This document shows, piece by piece, positions 48,186 to 60,559 of a stretch of DNA of 64,000 bases; the stretch's first letter is position 1, and each line of letters begins with the position of its first letter. The stretch is from the NCBI GenBank assembly GCA_025403435.1, contig JAJQZP010000473.1, positions 1 to 64,000 of the forward strand. The letters are read 5' to 3'. Source of the stretch: Artocarpus heterophyllus. Taxonomy: Eukaryota; Streptophyta; Magnoliopsida; Rosales; Moraceae. The notes beneath the pieces are model-generated. The model saw only the letters and a program-made list of their open reading frames with translations. It was not told the DNA's origin and did not search any database. The position numbers and the translations under genes are program-made.

Positions 48186-50152
48186 TGTAACACCCCTATG
48201 TGGGGGTTAACAGTTTTAAATAAATAAAAATAATTTTAAATTTTATATTATTTAAATCAATTAAACAATGCCCATGGGTCTTTAAACAATAAGAAAAATA
48301 AAAATAAACGTTTTAAATACAAACCACAGTTTTTAGTGTAGCACCAAATATATATAATTACAGTCATCATCACCATAGTACAATTCCCAAATAACTTAAC
48401 ACAGCCATAAAAAAAAATAATACAACTCTTACATGTTGTAGATAAGTTGTAATTAAACAGGGTCTTCTAACACGAAAACAGCAGGATTGTTTTCGCTTAT
48501 TCCTCTTCAAATATGTTGCACTGAGTTCCACCTGAGATATGAAGATATGATAGGAATGAGCATCGACATGCCCAGTAGGGAAATCATGACTCACCTTATG
48601 GTTTATCCATTACCACATTAAAAACTGCATGGTTAGTAGGTTACATCATATTCCAGATTATGAGGTTTATTATGATCACATCTTATGGATACCGTAGTTA
48701 ATCATTACCAAGTGTCATAATTACACATTTATACAAATATTACCAATCATCATTGTTCCTAGGTATCCATGTTAAATTGAGTATCACTCAACTCATCGAA
48801 ACCCAAATGGGCGCACTTGATCACCCCATAAACATTCCAAGGGTGTTCCGGTGAGGGGACATCAAGCCCCGAGTCCTCACCAAATCAATTCCTGTACAGT
48901 GTGTTCTGGGACTTTCAACCCAAGGAAGCGTCATCACCTTCCCCCTATTTTACCTTTTTGGGTATTCATGCCCAAGGACGTAACCGCCGCCCTCTTCATG
49001 TCTCACCATTTCTCTATATTAAATCATTATTAATAGAGTCAGTTTTCCTAACCATGCTTCTCAATTTATAACATGTGTCAATTCATTATGTTCCTCGCCG
49101 TACAATACAAGACGAGTCCATGTCATAGTTTCATATGTGATACTCATATAATATCAGTTCAACATAGATATATATATATTGCGGCAAAACAATCAATTTT
49201 AATTCTATAAAAACCTCACAAAAATGAGTAATAGAATCCCTACCTTTCAATCTTATCAACAATCTTTTAATCCTGGAATCAATTAACGTTAGCTCCACAC
49301 ATCCTTGACCCTAAGGCATGCATAAGGACAATTAAAACTAAAGCACAACGTATAATCACATTCATAAGTGAGTTATGTGTAAACCCGTCTACTAGTGCCA
49401 TTAAAGTATTTTTATGCATTAAACATGGAGAAAATGCATACTAAAAACTAAGTTTAGATTAAAGAAAACCTACCTCAAAACTTCTTTGAAAAGCACCAAA
49501 GTTTGGGTTATCAATCAAGCTTGAATTAACTTTAAAACCGCCTCGATCATCGTTGGGAATTATAATTGTCTTGGCCACAAAGAGAGCTTTGTGCTCTATG
49601 TCTTTAGTTAGAAATTTGAAGTGAGAAGGGAGAGAATGAGAACTAGAGAAGAAGGTGGTGATAGTTAAATAAAAAGATATCAAAATGCTTAAGAGGAATG
49701 GGATGTTTACGGGGAAAAGTTGTAAGAAGAAACAAAAGAGTCTTAAAGGAAAATATCATCTTGTCTCCCATGAAGACTTTTAGCAAATAATGCCAACATA
49801 ATTGAGGGGATAATTGGAGTGAATTATAGAAGAAGATAAGGAAATAATTAATTAGGTGGTTCAGAAAATATCTCCATGTCTTCTATGAATTGACGGAAAA
49901 TAATTCAATGTCCCCTTCGGATACCTTTAGCAAAATGAGAAGAAGTCTATATAATTGAGCAATAATTTAGGGAGACAAGATTGGTAGAAGTAAGTGTTGG
50001 TAAGTTTTGAATGTTTCTTAGGAAGACTTGGTAAGAAAATACTAAAATGGTATTTTTTTTAAATGATCATAAACAACTTAGTAATTTTAAATAGTCACAT
50101 TTTATTCATTAAATTTTACAAAATTATGCCCGTTAAAAATACGGGTGTTACA
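48186..50152 (-). repeat. 3' LTR of the chromovirus
   Basis: 1967 bases. The block 48610-49385 is nearly identical to the middle of the LTRs of the element at 6271-15223. Frames inside it (48370-48594, 49459-49683) are repeated in the other LTR and have no recognised product. Confidence 0.94.
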
Positions 50153-50207
50153 GCTCTCCCCTCCTATAAAAATTTCGTCCTCGCAATTTCGTACACTGAT
50201 TACAATG

Positions 50208-52343
50208 TTAAAACAAATGTGGGTACTTTTCTCTCATTTCAGATTCAAGTTCCCATGTGGCTTCCTCCACATCATGGTGTTGCCACATCACTTTCACCAG
50301 AGGAATTCCACGACGACGTAATAATTTTATTTCATGATCCAGTATTTGAACTGGAATTTCTTCATAATTCGTATCTCCTTGAATTGGCACATCTGTCCAC
50401 ATGATCACATGTGAAGGGTCGGGTTCATACTTTCTCAACATCGATACATGAAACACATTATGTACATGAGACAATTGTGGTGGTAGGTCTAAACGGTATG
50501 CCAACGTTCCAATGCGTTCCACAATCTCAAACGGTCCTGTATACCTTGGTGCTAACTTTCCTTTAACACCAAATCGAGATACACCTCGTTTTGGTTTCAC
50601 TTTTAAGAACACAAAGTCTCCGATCATGAACTCTAAAGGTCGCCTCCTCTTATCTGCATAACTCTTTTGTCGACTTTGAGCTGTCTGAAGACGTTCGCGA
50701 ATAATCTGGATCTTGTCCGTTGTTTCTCTGATAAACTGAGGCCCAAGTTCAAGACGCTCTTCCTTTTCAGCCCAACACAATGGAGATCTACAAGGTCTAC
50801 CATATAAGGCCTCATATGGAGCCATTCTAATACTTGCTTGGTAACTGTTGTTATATGCGAATTCAACATATGGCAGCTGTGCAGCCCAATTTGTTCCAAA
50901 GTCCAGCACACAAGCCCGAAGCATATCCTCGAGAATCTGAATGACACGTTCAGATTGTCCATCTGTTTGAGGATGAAAAGCTGTACTAAAATTCAATTGA
51001 GTTCCCAAGGCCCTCTGTAATCCTCTCCAAAATTTCGACGTGAAACGTGTATCTCTATCGGAAACTATTGACATTGGCACTCCATGCAATGTCACTACCT
51101 TTTCCACGTACAATTGACATAATTTTGAGACACTATAATTAGTTCTGATTGGGATGAAGTGGGCTGTCTTAGTTAAACGATCTACAATTACCCAAACGGC
51201 GTCATGCCCTATTTGAGTCTTAGGAAATCCAGTAACAAAGTCCATTGTCACATGATCCCACTTCCATTCTGGAATAGGTAAGCTCCTCAACTCGCCTCCA
51301 GGCTTTTGATGTTCCGCTTTAACCTGTTGGCACGTCATGCACTTAGAGACAAAGGTTGCTACATCTCGTTTCATTCCTCGCCACCAGTATTGTCGTTTTA
51401 GATCCATATACATTTTTGTGCTTCCAGGATGAATAGCAAACTTTGAACGGTGAGCCTCATCTAGCACCGCATGCCTAAGATATGGATCCTCTGGAACAAC
51501 TAATCTTCCTTTGTAAAGTAAAAATCCTTCTGGCTCAATCTGCCATCCATCCAGTTGTTCTCCATTTTGTATTTGTTTCCAAACCCTACGTAATCCTTCA
51601 TCGTGCCATTGTCCTTGTTTTACTTTCTGAATTAACGTAGGAGTTGCTATCACATTGAATAAGAAAGCTCTCTCGTTATCTTCATAATATTGCAAGTTGA
51701 AGTCGGCGATAGTGACTCGTCTCCAATCTTCCAATGCTAAACTGGCTATACGTCCGTTGTTCTTACGACTTAGAGCATCTGCCACGGCATTTGCTTTTCC
51801 AGGATGATATTGGATACTAAAGTCATAGTCCACCATGTACTCAGTCCATCTTCGTTGCCTTAGATTGAGATCCTTTTGAGTAAACAAATATTTCAGACTT
51901 TGATGATCTGAATATAGCTCGAACTTTGCGCCATATAGATAACATCTCCAAATTTTGAGTGCGAAAACCACAGCAGCTAACTCAAGATCATGTGTGGGGT
52001 AGTTCCTCTCATGGGGTTTCAACTGGCGTGAGGCGTAGGCAACTACTCGTCCATGCTGCATTAACACACAACCCAAACCGTTTCCTGAGGCATCAGTGTA
52101 TACTGTGTAAGGCTCCTCGTTGTTAGGTATGATCAGCACAGGTGCACTAGTGAGTCTTCGTTTCAGTTCCTCAAATGCTTCTTCACATTTATCATCCCAC
52201 ACGAACTTGACATTCTTCCTTGTGAGTTTTGTTAATGGAGAAGCAATCTTTGAAAAATTCTCTACGAAGCGTCGATAGTATCCAGCTAGTCCGAGGAAAC
52301 TTCGAATCTCTGACACGTTCTTTGGTCGTTCCCAATTTAGCAC
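50208..52343 (-). CDS. Chromovirus pol, second part: RT end, RNase H, integrase, chromodomain
   Basis: About 711 residues, open from the frameshift point to TAA at 50208. It begins with the reverse transcriptase thumb region ([20 protein letters not shown]). RNase H follows ([35 protein letters not shown]). The integrase zinc finger has [19 protein letters not shown] and CMTCQQVK, and the core has MDFVTGFPK, the [13 protein letters not shown] aspartate and [11 protein letters not shown]. The last 70 residues have a chromodomain-like fold signature ([27 protein letters not shown]), which in chromoviruses guides integration. It has no start of its own. Confidence 0.93.
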   Translation of the reverse strand: MLNWERPKNVSEIRSFLGLAGYYRRFVENFSKIASPLTKLTRKNVKFVWDDKCEEAFEELKRRLTSAPVLIIPNNEEPYTVYTDASGNGLGCVLMQHGRVVAYASRQLKPHERNYPTHDLELAAVVFALKIWRCYLYGAKFELYSDHQSLKYLFTQKDLNLRQRRWTEYMVDYDFSIQYHPGKANAVADALSRKNNGRIASLALEDWRRVTIADFNLQYYEDNERAFLFNVIATPTLIQKVKQGQWHDEGLRRVWKQIQNGEQLDGWQIEPEGFLLYKGRLVVPEDPYLRHAVLDEAHRSKFAIHPGSTKMYMDLKRQYWWRGMKRDVATFVSKCMTCQQVKAEHQKPGGELRSLPIPEWKWDHVTMDFVTGFPKTQIGHDAVWVIVDRLTKTAHFIPIRTNYSVSKLCQLYVEKVVTLHGVPMSIVSDRDTRFTSKFWRGLQRALGTQLNFSTAFHPQTDGQSERVIQILEDMLRACVLDFGTNWAAQLPYVEFAYNNSYQASIRMAPYEALYGRPCRSPLCWAEKEERLELGPQFIRETTDKIQIIRERLQTAQSRQKSYADKRRRPLEFMIGDFVFLKVKPKRGVSRFGVKGKLAPRYTGPFEIVERIGTLAYRLDLPPQLSHVHNVFHVSMLRKYEPDPSHVIMWTDVPIQGDTNYEEIPVQILDHEIKLLRRRGIPLVKVMWQHHDVEEATWELESEMREKYPHLF

Positions 52344-54904
52344 TGCTTCAATTTGGAGGGGTCCACTGAGATGCCTTCTTCAGAGACAACGTGTCCAAGG
52401 AACTTGACCTTCGTCATCCAGAAATCATATTTTTCTCTTTTTGCATAAAGACCATGTTCTCTCAACGTTTGTAGAGCGATCCTCAAATGCTCAGCATGTT
52501 CTTCTTCGTTTTTAGAATAGATCAAGATATCATCTATGAAAACAATGATAAATTGATCTAAGTACGGTCGAAAGACACGGTTCATCAAGTCCATGAAAGC
52601 CGCTGGTGCATTAGTCAACCCGAAAGGCATGACAAGAAACTCAAAATGACCGTAGCGAGTCCGAAAAGCTGTCTTTGGAATGTCCTCTTCTCTTATCTTC
52701 AGTTGGTGATATCCGGATCGTAAGTCAATCTTTGAGAAATAGCAAGATCCTCCTAACTGATCGAACAACTCATCAATTCGGGGTAGAGGGTACTTGTTCT
52801 TGATAGTCAATCGATTAAGCTGGCGATAATCGACACAGAGCCTCAACGATCCGTCATGTTTCTTCACAAAAAGTACTGGAGCTCCCCAAGGTGATGTACT
52901 TGGTCGAATAAATCCTTTTTCCAGTAATTCGTCCAACTGCTTCCTCAATTCCACTTTCTCAGCAGGTGCCATTCGATACGGGGCAATAGAAACAGGCGCT
53001 GCTCCTTGAGTTAAGTCGATGACAAACTCAATTTCTCTATCAGGCGGAAGTCCGGGCAATTCATCTGGAAAAACATCTGAAAATTCATCCACCACAGGAG
53101 TGTGAGAGGATAGGTCACTCTTCTTTAGTTCTCCATCTGAAGCAAAGATCGTCCCAAGATTGGTGAAATTCCTTCGTCCTCCAATACAAGCCTTTAGCAC
53201 CGGGGCTGGCGTCACTGTTCCTGTTTTTGCCTGAAATTCGATGACTTGTCCATTCTTGGTGAATAAAGAGACACGTTTCCTATGACAATCTACTATTGCC
53301 TGGTATTTAGTTAGCCAATCCATTCCTAAGATTACATCAAACTCTGTCATAGTTATTACATATAGGTCAGCCGATAGTTTATGTTCTCCTATAACAATAC
53401 ACACTGATTTACAAATTATGGATACTTCAGCTATCCCGCCCATTGGTGTACTAAGGGTTAATGATGAACTACATGTCTCAGTTTCTAATTGTAGTACGGA
53501 AGCAAATAACATAGATATAAATGAATGAGTGGCACCAGTGTCAAATAATACATGAGCCCAAGAATGAGACACGTGAATCATACCGTCTACAACTGAGTGA
53601 TCAGCCTGTTTTCCTTGTCCAGTTGTAGCCGTAATTGCATAAGCTTGTGCTGGTGCTTTTCCTTTATCACTTTTTCCTCGGTTTCCTTGGCTACTACTAG
53701 CCTTATTATTATTTCTCCCAGAAAAATATGGCCTTTGATTCACTGAGCCTTGTGGAGTCGGTTGGAAGTTCTGATTAGCATAAAAATTGGAACCCTGTGG
53801 CCGCTGTTGATAGTTGTACTGAGGCTGGAACCCTCGAGGTTGAGTTACTGAGACTTGGGAAGCTGGAGTGTTTTGCTGAGGCGCTCCACGATTTTGACTC
53901 CCTCCCCAAACAGTGGAGCCAAAATGACTTCCTTGTGGCCTTGGTGCAAAGGATGATTGTGTAGGGCGGTTAGGGCAATTTCTCCTCAGATGTCCCACTT
54001 GTCCACAGTTATGACAAGCATACGGTTGGAAACGACCACTGCCAGAAGATCCACCACCAATAGTCACTCCACTATGCTGAATGACTTGCCCTTGTGACTT
54101 CTCTTTCTTACTTATTTTCCTTTGACGCCCACCAGAACCCTTATACTCTCCATAGGAGTTATTTAGTTCTGTCTCTGCCCGCTGTGCCGCAGCTACAAGA
54201 TCAAGAAAATCTGTTGATGGAACAGCAGCTATCATTTGTCTGATTTTCGGCCTCAGGTTATTTCTAAATTTTTCGCATCTCGCCATTGGATCCGATACAG
54301 CCCCGGGATTGTAGCGAGACAATTCTATAAATCGAGCATGGTATTCAGCAACTGTTGTATCTCCCTGCACCAGGTTTTCAAATTCTCGCATCATTGCTTG
54401 CCTATGGCTCTGAGGAATATAGGTGTTGCGAAAAATGGTTTCGAACTGCTCCCATGTAAGATTCGGCACATCATAGTCGTCTTTCTGAAGATCCCACCAT
54501 TCTTCGGCTTTACCCTCAAATATATATGTTGAAAAGCTAACCCAATACTCCCGTGGAATCCTCAAGGTGTCCAACTTCTTTTTGACTGCCTTTAGCCATT
54601 GTTCTGCTATGACCGGGTTAGGTTCTCCACTAAATGTGGGTGGTTTCTGCTTCATAAACTCCTTCAACAGAGTTAGATGTCGTTGTTCGGGATCACGAAC
54701 CTCCACAGGTCTTTGCACATTTTGTAATGCTTGAAGAATTTGTCCTAAATTATTTACTTCTGGTGCAGCTGGCGGGGATTGTGTTGCATGTCGTAGTTGC
54801 TCATCTTCTTGAGCTTGTTCCATCGGTTCCGGTTGCTCAACTTCTTGAGCATGCTCAACCGGTTGTGACAGCTCAGACGATTGCATTTGACGTCTTGGTG
54901 GCAT
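52337..54904 (-). CDS. Chromovirus gag, protease and most of reverse transcriptase
   Basis: From the ATG at 54904 (MPPRRQ), about 855 residues. The gag domain is at about 80-235 ([34 protein letters not shown]), with a CCHC knuckle at about 297-310 ([14 protein letters not shown]). The protease motif [12 protein letters not shown] lies near 453-464. Reverse transcriptase runs from about 620 with [29 protein letters not shown] and the catalytic FIDDILIYS. The frame ends at a premature TAA just after VDPSK, where one base is missing from a short A run. Downstream pol continues in another frame. Confidence 0.93.
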   Translation of the reverse strand: MPPRRQMQSSELSQPVEHAQEVEQPEPMEQAQEDEQLRHATQSPPAAPEVNNLGQILQALQNVQRPVEVRDPEQRHLTLLKEFMKQKPPTFSGEPNPVIAEQWLKAVKKKLDTLRIPREYWVSFSTYIFEGKAEEWWDLQKDDYDVPNLTWEQFETIFRNTYIPQSHRQAMMREFENLVQGDTTVAEYHARFIELSRYNPGAVSDPMARCEKFRNNLRPKIRQMIAAVPSTDFLDLVAAAQRAETELNNSYGEYKGSGGRQRKISKKEKSQGQVIQHSGVTIGGGSSGSGRFQPYACHNCGQVGHLRRNCPNRPTQSSFAPRPQGSHFGSTVWGGSQNRGAPQQNTPASQVSVTQPRGFQPQYNYQQRPQGSNFYANQNFQPTPQGSVNQRPYFSGRNNNKASSSQGNRGKSDKGKAPAQAYAITATTGQGKQADHSVVDGMIHVSHSWAHVLFDTGATHSFISMLFASVLQLETETCSSSLTLSTPMGGIAEVSIICKSVCIVIGEHKLSADLYVITMTEFDVILGMDWLTKYQAIVDCHRKRVSLFTKNGQVIEFQAKTGTVTPAPVLKACIGGRRNFTNLGTIFASDGELKKSDLSSHTPVVDEFSDVFPDELPGLPPDREIEFVIDLTQGAAPVSIAPYRMAPAEKVELRKQLDELLEKGFIRPSTSPWGAPVLFVKKHDGSLRLCVDYRQLNRLTIKNKYPLPRIDELFDQLGGSCYFSKIDLRSGYHQLKIREEDIPKTAFRTRYGHFEFLVMPFGLTNAPAAFMDLMNRVFRPYLDQFIIVFIDDILIYSKNEEEHAEHLRIALQTLREHGLYAKREKYDFWMTKVKFLGHVVSEEGISVDPSKLKQC

Positions 54905-55055
54905 AGTTTCTACTGGCTGCGAAAATTTAACTAGGATCAGTACCAAATGATGATGACATTAACACCTAACTTTAAAACCATTCCCAAAGATTAATTTTTA
55001 AGGTGGTGCTATACCCCCTAGGTTAATCGAACCTAGGCTCTGATACCAAAAATTC

Positions 55056-57022
55056 TGTAACACCCCTATGTGGGGGTTAACAGTTTTAAATAAATAAAAA
55101 TAATTTTAAATTTTATATTATTTAAATCAATTAAACAATGCCCATGGGTCTTTAAACAACAAGAAAAATAAAAATAAACGTTTTAAATACAAACCACAGT
55201 TTTTAGTGTAGCACCAAATATATATAATTACAGTCATCATCACCATAGTACAATTCCCAAATAACTTAACACAGCCATAAAAAAAAATAATACAACTCTT
55301 ACATGTTGTAGATAAGTTGTAATTAAACAGGGTCTTCTAACACGAAAACAGCAGGATTGTTTTCGCTTATTCCTCTTCAAATATGTTGCACTGAGTTCCA
55401 CCTGAGATATGAAGATATGATAGGAATGAGCATCGACATGCCCAGTAGGGAAATCATGACTCACCTTATGGTTTATCCATTACCACATTAAAAACTGCAT
55501 GGTTAGTAGGTTACATCATATTCCAGATTATGAGGTTTATTATGATCACATCTTATGGATACCGTAGTTAATCATTACCAAGTGTCATAATTACACATTT
55601 ATACAAATATTACCAATCATCATTGTTCCTAGGTATCCATGTTAAATTGAGTATCACTCAACTCATCGAAACCCAAATGGGCGCACTTGATCACCCCATA
55701 AACATTCCAAGGGTGTTCCGGTGAGGGGACATCAAGCCCCGAGTCCTCACCAAATCAATTCCTGTACAGTGTGTTCTGGGACTTTCAACCCAAGGAAGCG
55801 TCATCACCTTCCCCCTATTTTACCTTTTTGGGTATTCATGCCCAAGGACGTAACCGCCGCCCTCTTCATGTCTCACCATTTCTCTATATTAAATCATTAT
55901 TAATAGAGTCAGTTTTCCTAACCATGCTTCTCAATTTATAACATGTGTCAATTCATTATGTTCCTCGCCGTACAATACAAGACGAGTCCATGTCATAGTT
56001 TCATATGTGATACTCATATAATATCAGTTCAACATAGATATATATATATTGCGGCAAAACAATCAATTTTAATTCTATAAAAACCTCACAAAAATGAGTA
56101 ATAGAATCCCTACCTTTCAATCTTATCAACAATCTTTTAATCCTGGAATCAATTAACGTTAGCTCCACACATCCTTGACCCTAAGGCATGCATAAGGACA
56201 ATTAAAACTAAAGCACAACGTATAATCACATTCATAAGTGAGTTATGTGTAAACCCGTCTACTAGTGCCATTAAAGTATTTTTATGCATTAAACATGGAG
56301 AAAATGCATACTAAAAACTAAGTTTAGATTAAAGAAAACCTACCTCAAAACTTCTTTGAAAAGCACCAAAGTTTGGGTTATCAATCAAGCTTGAATTAAC
56401 TTTAAAACCGCCTCGATCATCGTTGGGAATTATAATTGTCTTGGCCACAAAGAGAGCTTTGTGCTCTATGTCTTTAGTTAGAAATTTGAAGTGAGAAGGG
56501 AGAGAATGAGAACTAGAGAAGAAGGTGGTGATAGTTAAATAAAAAGATATCAAAATGCTTAAGAGGAATGGGATGTTTACGGGGAAAAGTTGTAAGAAGA
56601 AACAAAAGAGTCTTAAAGGAAAATATCATCTTGTCTCCCATGAAGACTTTTAGCAAATAATGCCAACATAATTGAGGGGATAATTGGAGTGAATTATAGA
56701 AGAAGATAAGGAAATAATTAATTAGGTGGTTCAGAAAATATCTCCATGTCTTCTATGAATTGACGGAAAATAATTCAATGTCCCCTTCGGATACCTTTAG
56801 CAAAATGAGAAGAAGTCTATATAATTGAGCAATAATTTAGGGAGACAAGATTGGTAGAAGTAAGTGTTGGTAAGTTTTGAATGTTTCTTAGGAAGACTTG
56901 GTAAGAAAATACTAAAATGGTATTTTTTTTAAATGATCATAAACAACTTAGTAATTTTAAATAGTCACATTTTATTCATTAAATTTTACAAAATTATGCC
57001 CGTTAAAAATACGGGTGTTACA
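55056..57022 (-). repeat. 5' LTR of the chromovirus
   Basis: 1967 bases, practically identical to the left copy. It adjoins the primer site at 55036-55048 and would carry the active promoter. Confidence 0.94.
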
Positions 57023-57132
57023 AGACCATAACATGACTTGTTAACCCACTTCAATTGCATCAGCGAGTCCGCTGGAACCAACGACATGATTTTCTCCAAC
57101 ACCTCCTTTGGAAGACGGCCGAAGCACGGCAT

Positions 57133-57480
57133 TTCTGCTCCCAAAAACCAAATCTAATTCAATTAAAACACGATATAAAGTCAGGAGAGAACTTGTTTGT
57201 TTCTCAGGAAACAAAAACATGATTTCTGAAAAAACGCAGTTGAAATAGAATTCAATATCCAAATTTTGGCAAGACCAGAGGAGTAAAATCAGAAAAACCG
57301 AAGCTTCCACATTCTAATTACTTCTGCAATATATTCCCCAATTCTAAACTGGGTAACTGCTTCCATTTTGACTGAAACTTCATCTATCTTCTCTCTAGCA
57401 GAAAATGGAAATCAACGAAATATAAATTATAGAGAAAGAAATTACAGACGTAGAGAAAAGCAAGAAGCTGACCTTAAAAA
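57133..57480 (-). promoter_or_regulatory. 5'-UTR intron region of disrupted F-box gene 4
   Basis: The same acceptor-like GGGAGCAG|AAATG and donor-like AAG|GTCAGC as upstream of gene 2. The region is almost unchanged, which suggests the promoter of the broken gene is still in place. Confidence 0.4.
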
Positions 57481-58313
57481 CCACAGGAAAAGAAAAAGCT
57501 CTGAGCTTAAAATTAAGCCTGTAAAATTTCTCACTGGTGCTTGTGCTGGTTATACAAAAATAGCATGGTGCGAAGCATTACTTGTCTATAAGCGTGGCTT
57601 TGAAGGGGAATATCATTTTCGAAGCTTTTACTGTCCGGCTCAAGGCCGGCCCACGCCCACCTACTATGTTTTTGTTGGCGTATTATGAGGCACGTTGCGT
57701 CTCGACTAATCTAGAAGACAGGTCGGTCCCATACCCACGTACTATATTTGTTACCGTATGCCTTACATACAAGTTATACTTTGAAAAGTTCATATCTTCT
57801 GCAGCAAAGTATGTTGGGCTAGAGTAGTGCCAGCACCGGTGGCCTTCCTGTTGCACCCCATCCTTAAATTATATTAAAAAGTAATATTTTCATTCTTTTT
57901 TTGTGTTGTTTATTTGTTCACCAGTATTTTTCTTTATTTCTTTCTTTTTTTTATTTTGCTCTGAATTATTTGTTCACCAGTGTGTTGTTATTTGCAAGCT
58001 GGTATTAATTATTGGTGAATAAATAAACATATAAAATTAGGCAACTCGTGGGAGACACAATTTTTAGAAGCACGTGAAAATTGTCAATAGGGAATCTAAA
58101 TGAAGAAAAGAAAAGAAGATGACGACGTGTAATACTCACACATAAAGCAGCTACTTGAGGCTAGCTTTTAAGTGATTGGGTTATGAGCAGGGCTCAAATC
58201 TTGACAGAGGCTTATTTATTTATTTTCTTTAAAGTCGGATCATAAAAAAATATAAAGATTTTGTTAGTAAGCTTTAGCCAAAATTATTTGGCTTCATTTT
58301 AATATTCAGTCAG

Positions 58314-58759
58314 ATTTTTTAACTTAATTTTCTCATTCTTTTTTCTTCCAAATCTTTATCGTCTTAAAATAAGAAGTTAATAAGGGACACAAGGAGAAGA
58401 ATGAAAAGTAATAATTTAATATAGTTTATTAAATACGTCTCGCATGAGGAGAGTGGCTTGTGGTATGGCTTCTCGACCTTTTTGTTAAGAGGTGATGATT
58501 TGGAGGTGTTGGCAACAAGTGTGCTCTTTAGATTGTAATTTTATCTATGTTTTTATTTAGTCGTGTGTTTTGCTTATAATAAAGGTGATGTTGCTTTCCT
58601 CATGATTTATTTTGATTTTGTAATAAGGAAGGTAATCTCCCCACCTTCTTTTTTTCTTTGTGTGTCACACTTATTTGAGATGGTTATTCATAACGTGTGT
58701 GTTGGTATCCCGCTAGATTTGTTTCTATGCTACGTCGCTTTTGTCCCTAATATCTTAGG
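58314..58759. other. 446-base stretch present in segment B, absent from segment A
   Basis: In A, CAGTCAG runs straight into TTTAAACTCAAT (26907-26922). In B the two are separated by this block. Short shared bases at the junction suggest a deletion in A rather than a transposon in B. A frame at 58563-58811 lies partly in it and is not supported. Confidence 0.65.
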
Positions 58760-60559
58760 GTTTAAACTCAATAGACTGGTTCCATCCATCGACTGTAATA
58801 GTTCTCTATAACAAGATTTGGTCGTGATCAATTTTTGTGTCAAATGGTCATTTGTAACTATATTTGAGTATGTATTATGTTTAGTTTGTGTTGTGGATAA
58901 TCTCAATAGCCAAGGCCCATAGACGAGTCAGGAGAAAGCCCAGTAAAGGCCCAAAGTCAAAGGGAAGTCCTGACACATAGGCGAGCTATTTAAGGTTTTT
59001 CAAAAAGGTCGACATGAGCCCTAGCAGGCAGGAAGTTGAGATTAAATAAAATAAACCAAGTTCATTGAACTTGGAAAAGATTGGAGTTATGACACAAGCA
59101 AGAGAGCCTCTAAGAAATTAGGGAACTGAGCCCATTGTGCATGATATCATGGAAAATTAGATGTGGGTTTAGTGGGAGTAAAATCAGGTTAGTAAATACA
59201 CCTGATTCTACTTAGAAACCACCCATTACTTTATTAACCGCTCATTTTTGTATCTATAAATAGAGTCCAAAGCCTTAGTGAAGAGAGGATTTCTTTTTTT
59301 GGGCTTTCATATTATTCCATCACAAAAAATAAAAAGAATCTTTTAAAGTGGATGCAACTCTAAAGAGTGAACCACCATAATTTCTTATGCTTTCTATTTG
59401 GCATTTGTATTTCTTGCATAAAATCGTAAGAGATTTGTGAGGAAATTGTTGACAAAAATTCACCATCAATAATTAGCGCTATAAGGAGGGCATATTTTTT
59501 TCCTAGAAATGAACCCATCTTTTGGATATCTTTTTTTTTCCCTCTCACAAGCACCATGGTAACTACACGTACTAACCGCACTAGAGACAATAACAATTCT
59601 GTCGCTTAGGGCAACAACCAATTCATGGGGGAAGATGCTGAAGGGTTAAGAAGAGGCCAACAACCCTCAAGGACTACCTTGCTAGAGCACATGGTAAAGA
59701 GGATGAGTGGTTTACTCGAAAAGATCTTAACAACCCTATATGACATAGAAGGCCGTGACGATAACCGTGCAGGTGTCGATCAAGTAGACCAAAGGAACCA
59801 TGTTGGTGACTAGCAGAATGGTGGCCAATAGGCTATCCTCGAGGGAATCGGAGAAACTGACATTGGCTAAAATAGAAAGGCCAATTCTATGGGAAGTCGG
59901 GAAAGGAGGAAAAGAGCAGTTTAAGCTCAAAGTTGTGCAATCGACCAGCTCTACCAGCAAAGGTAAAACACAGGCCTACCTCCTCCCCCTTCGAGGCTTG
60001 AGGCAAGATAGGACGCAACTTCTGTTCAAAACAAGGGTGACTTCCACAATTAGTTATGACAGGGTGACTTAAGAGATTGTTTGCATGCTAGAGAGCAGTT
60101 TCGCTAGGAACAACCCCCATTTGGTTGATCTCTCTACTATTGGTCAACCAATTAGAAACTCGCAAGTTAACCCTAGTTGATAGCTTACCAAGTCAATCAG
60201 CAGCCGCAAATAGCCCTGGGACTTCCCACAGGCATGATAAGACGACTCATAGGATAAGTTGGTGACCTTGAAGACAAGTTAGAAGTGCAGCGTGGCGAGG
60301 AAATCATGCACACCAACTTGTTCGAACTTGGAATCATGGAAGCACCCCTCCTAGAGAGGTTTAAGCCCCCACAGATGACCCCATAAGAGGGCTTACAAAT
60401 CTAGATATACAAGTCTTACATGAAATTCTATAGTGTTCCATAAGAGATTATGTGTCAAGCGTTTAGCCAAATCTTATATGGATCAGCAAAATGATGGTTC
60501 CATTCACTAAAAAGGGGAGTATCAAGTGCTTGCAAGACCTAAAGGTTGCCTACTTGAAC

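Larger units (their letters stand above)
48186..57022 (-). mobile_element. Near-complete Ty3/gypsy chromovirus (Tekay-like) in F-box gene 4
   Basis: LTRs of 1967 bases (48186-50152 and 55056-57022) with TGTAACACCC and GGGTGTTACA ends, and target duplication AGACC (48181-48185, 57023-57027). The primer site TGGTATCAGAGCC on the minus strand (55036-55048) matches tRNA-iMet, and a purine-rich tract GGAGGGGAGAGC borders 50153. Gag-pol is complete in domains (gag, CCHC, protease, reverse transcriptase, RNase H, integrase, chromodomain) apart from one frameshift near 52340. I found a single LTR difference (an AAT/AAC change near 48288 and 55158), so the insertion is very recent. Confidence 0.96.
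47121..57132 (-). pseudogene. F-box gene 4, disrupted by a chromovirus insertion
   Basis: Near-identical twin of F-box gene 2. The first 35 codons lie at 57132-57028 and the remainder at 48185-47121. With the element and one AGACC copy removed, the coding length is exactly that of gene 2 (1170 bases) and I see no other lesion. The insertion sits within the F-box itself, so a transcript from the native promoter would meet the element after codon 35. A fragment from an internal start would lack the F-box. This is a fresh knockout, unless spliced out of the transcript. Confidence 0.93.
38290..59423. repeat. Segment B of the segmental duplication
   Basis: Matches segment A (16628-27574) along its length once three insertions are allowed for: the hAT element at 45554-46375, the chromovirus at 48186-57022, and an extra 446 bases at 58314-58759. 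It begins inside the upstream region of F-box gene 3 and ends inside a Tat-type LTR. Differences are mostly scattered substitutions and changes in microsatellite length, so the duplication is fairly recent but older than the chromovirus insertion. The non-coding parts are as described for segment A. Confidence 0.9.

Noticed and set aside
48370..48594. 74-residue frames repeated at 55240-55464 and at 49459-49683/56329-56553
   Set aside because: They are in the chromovirus LTRs and identical by LTR copying; no known product.
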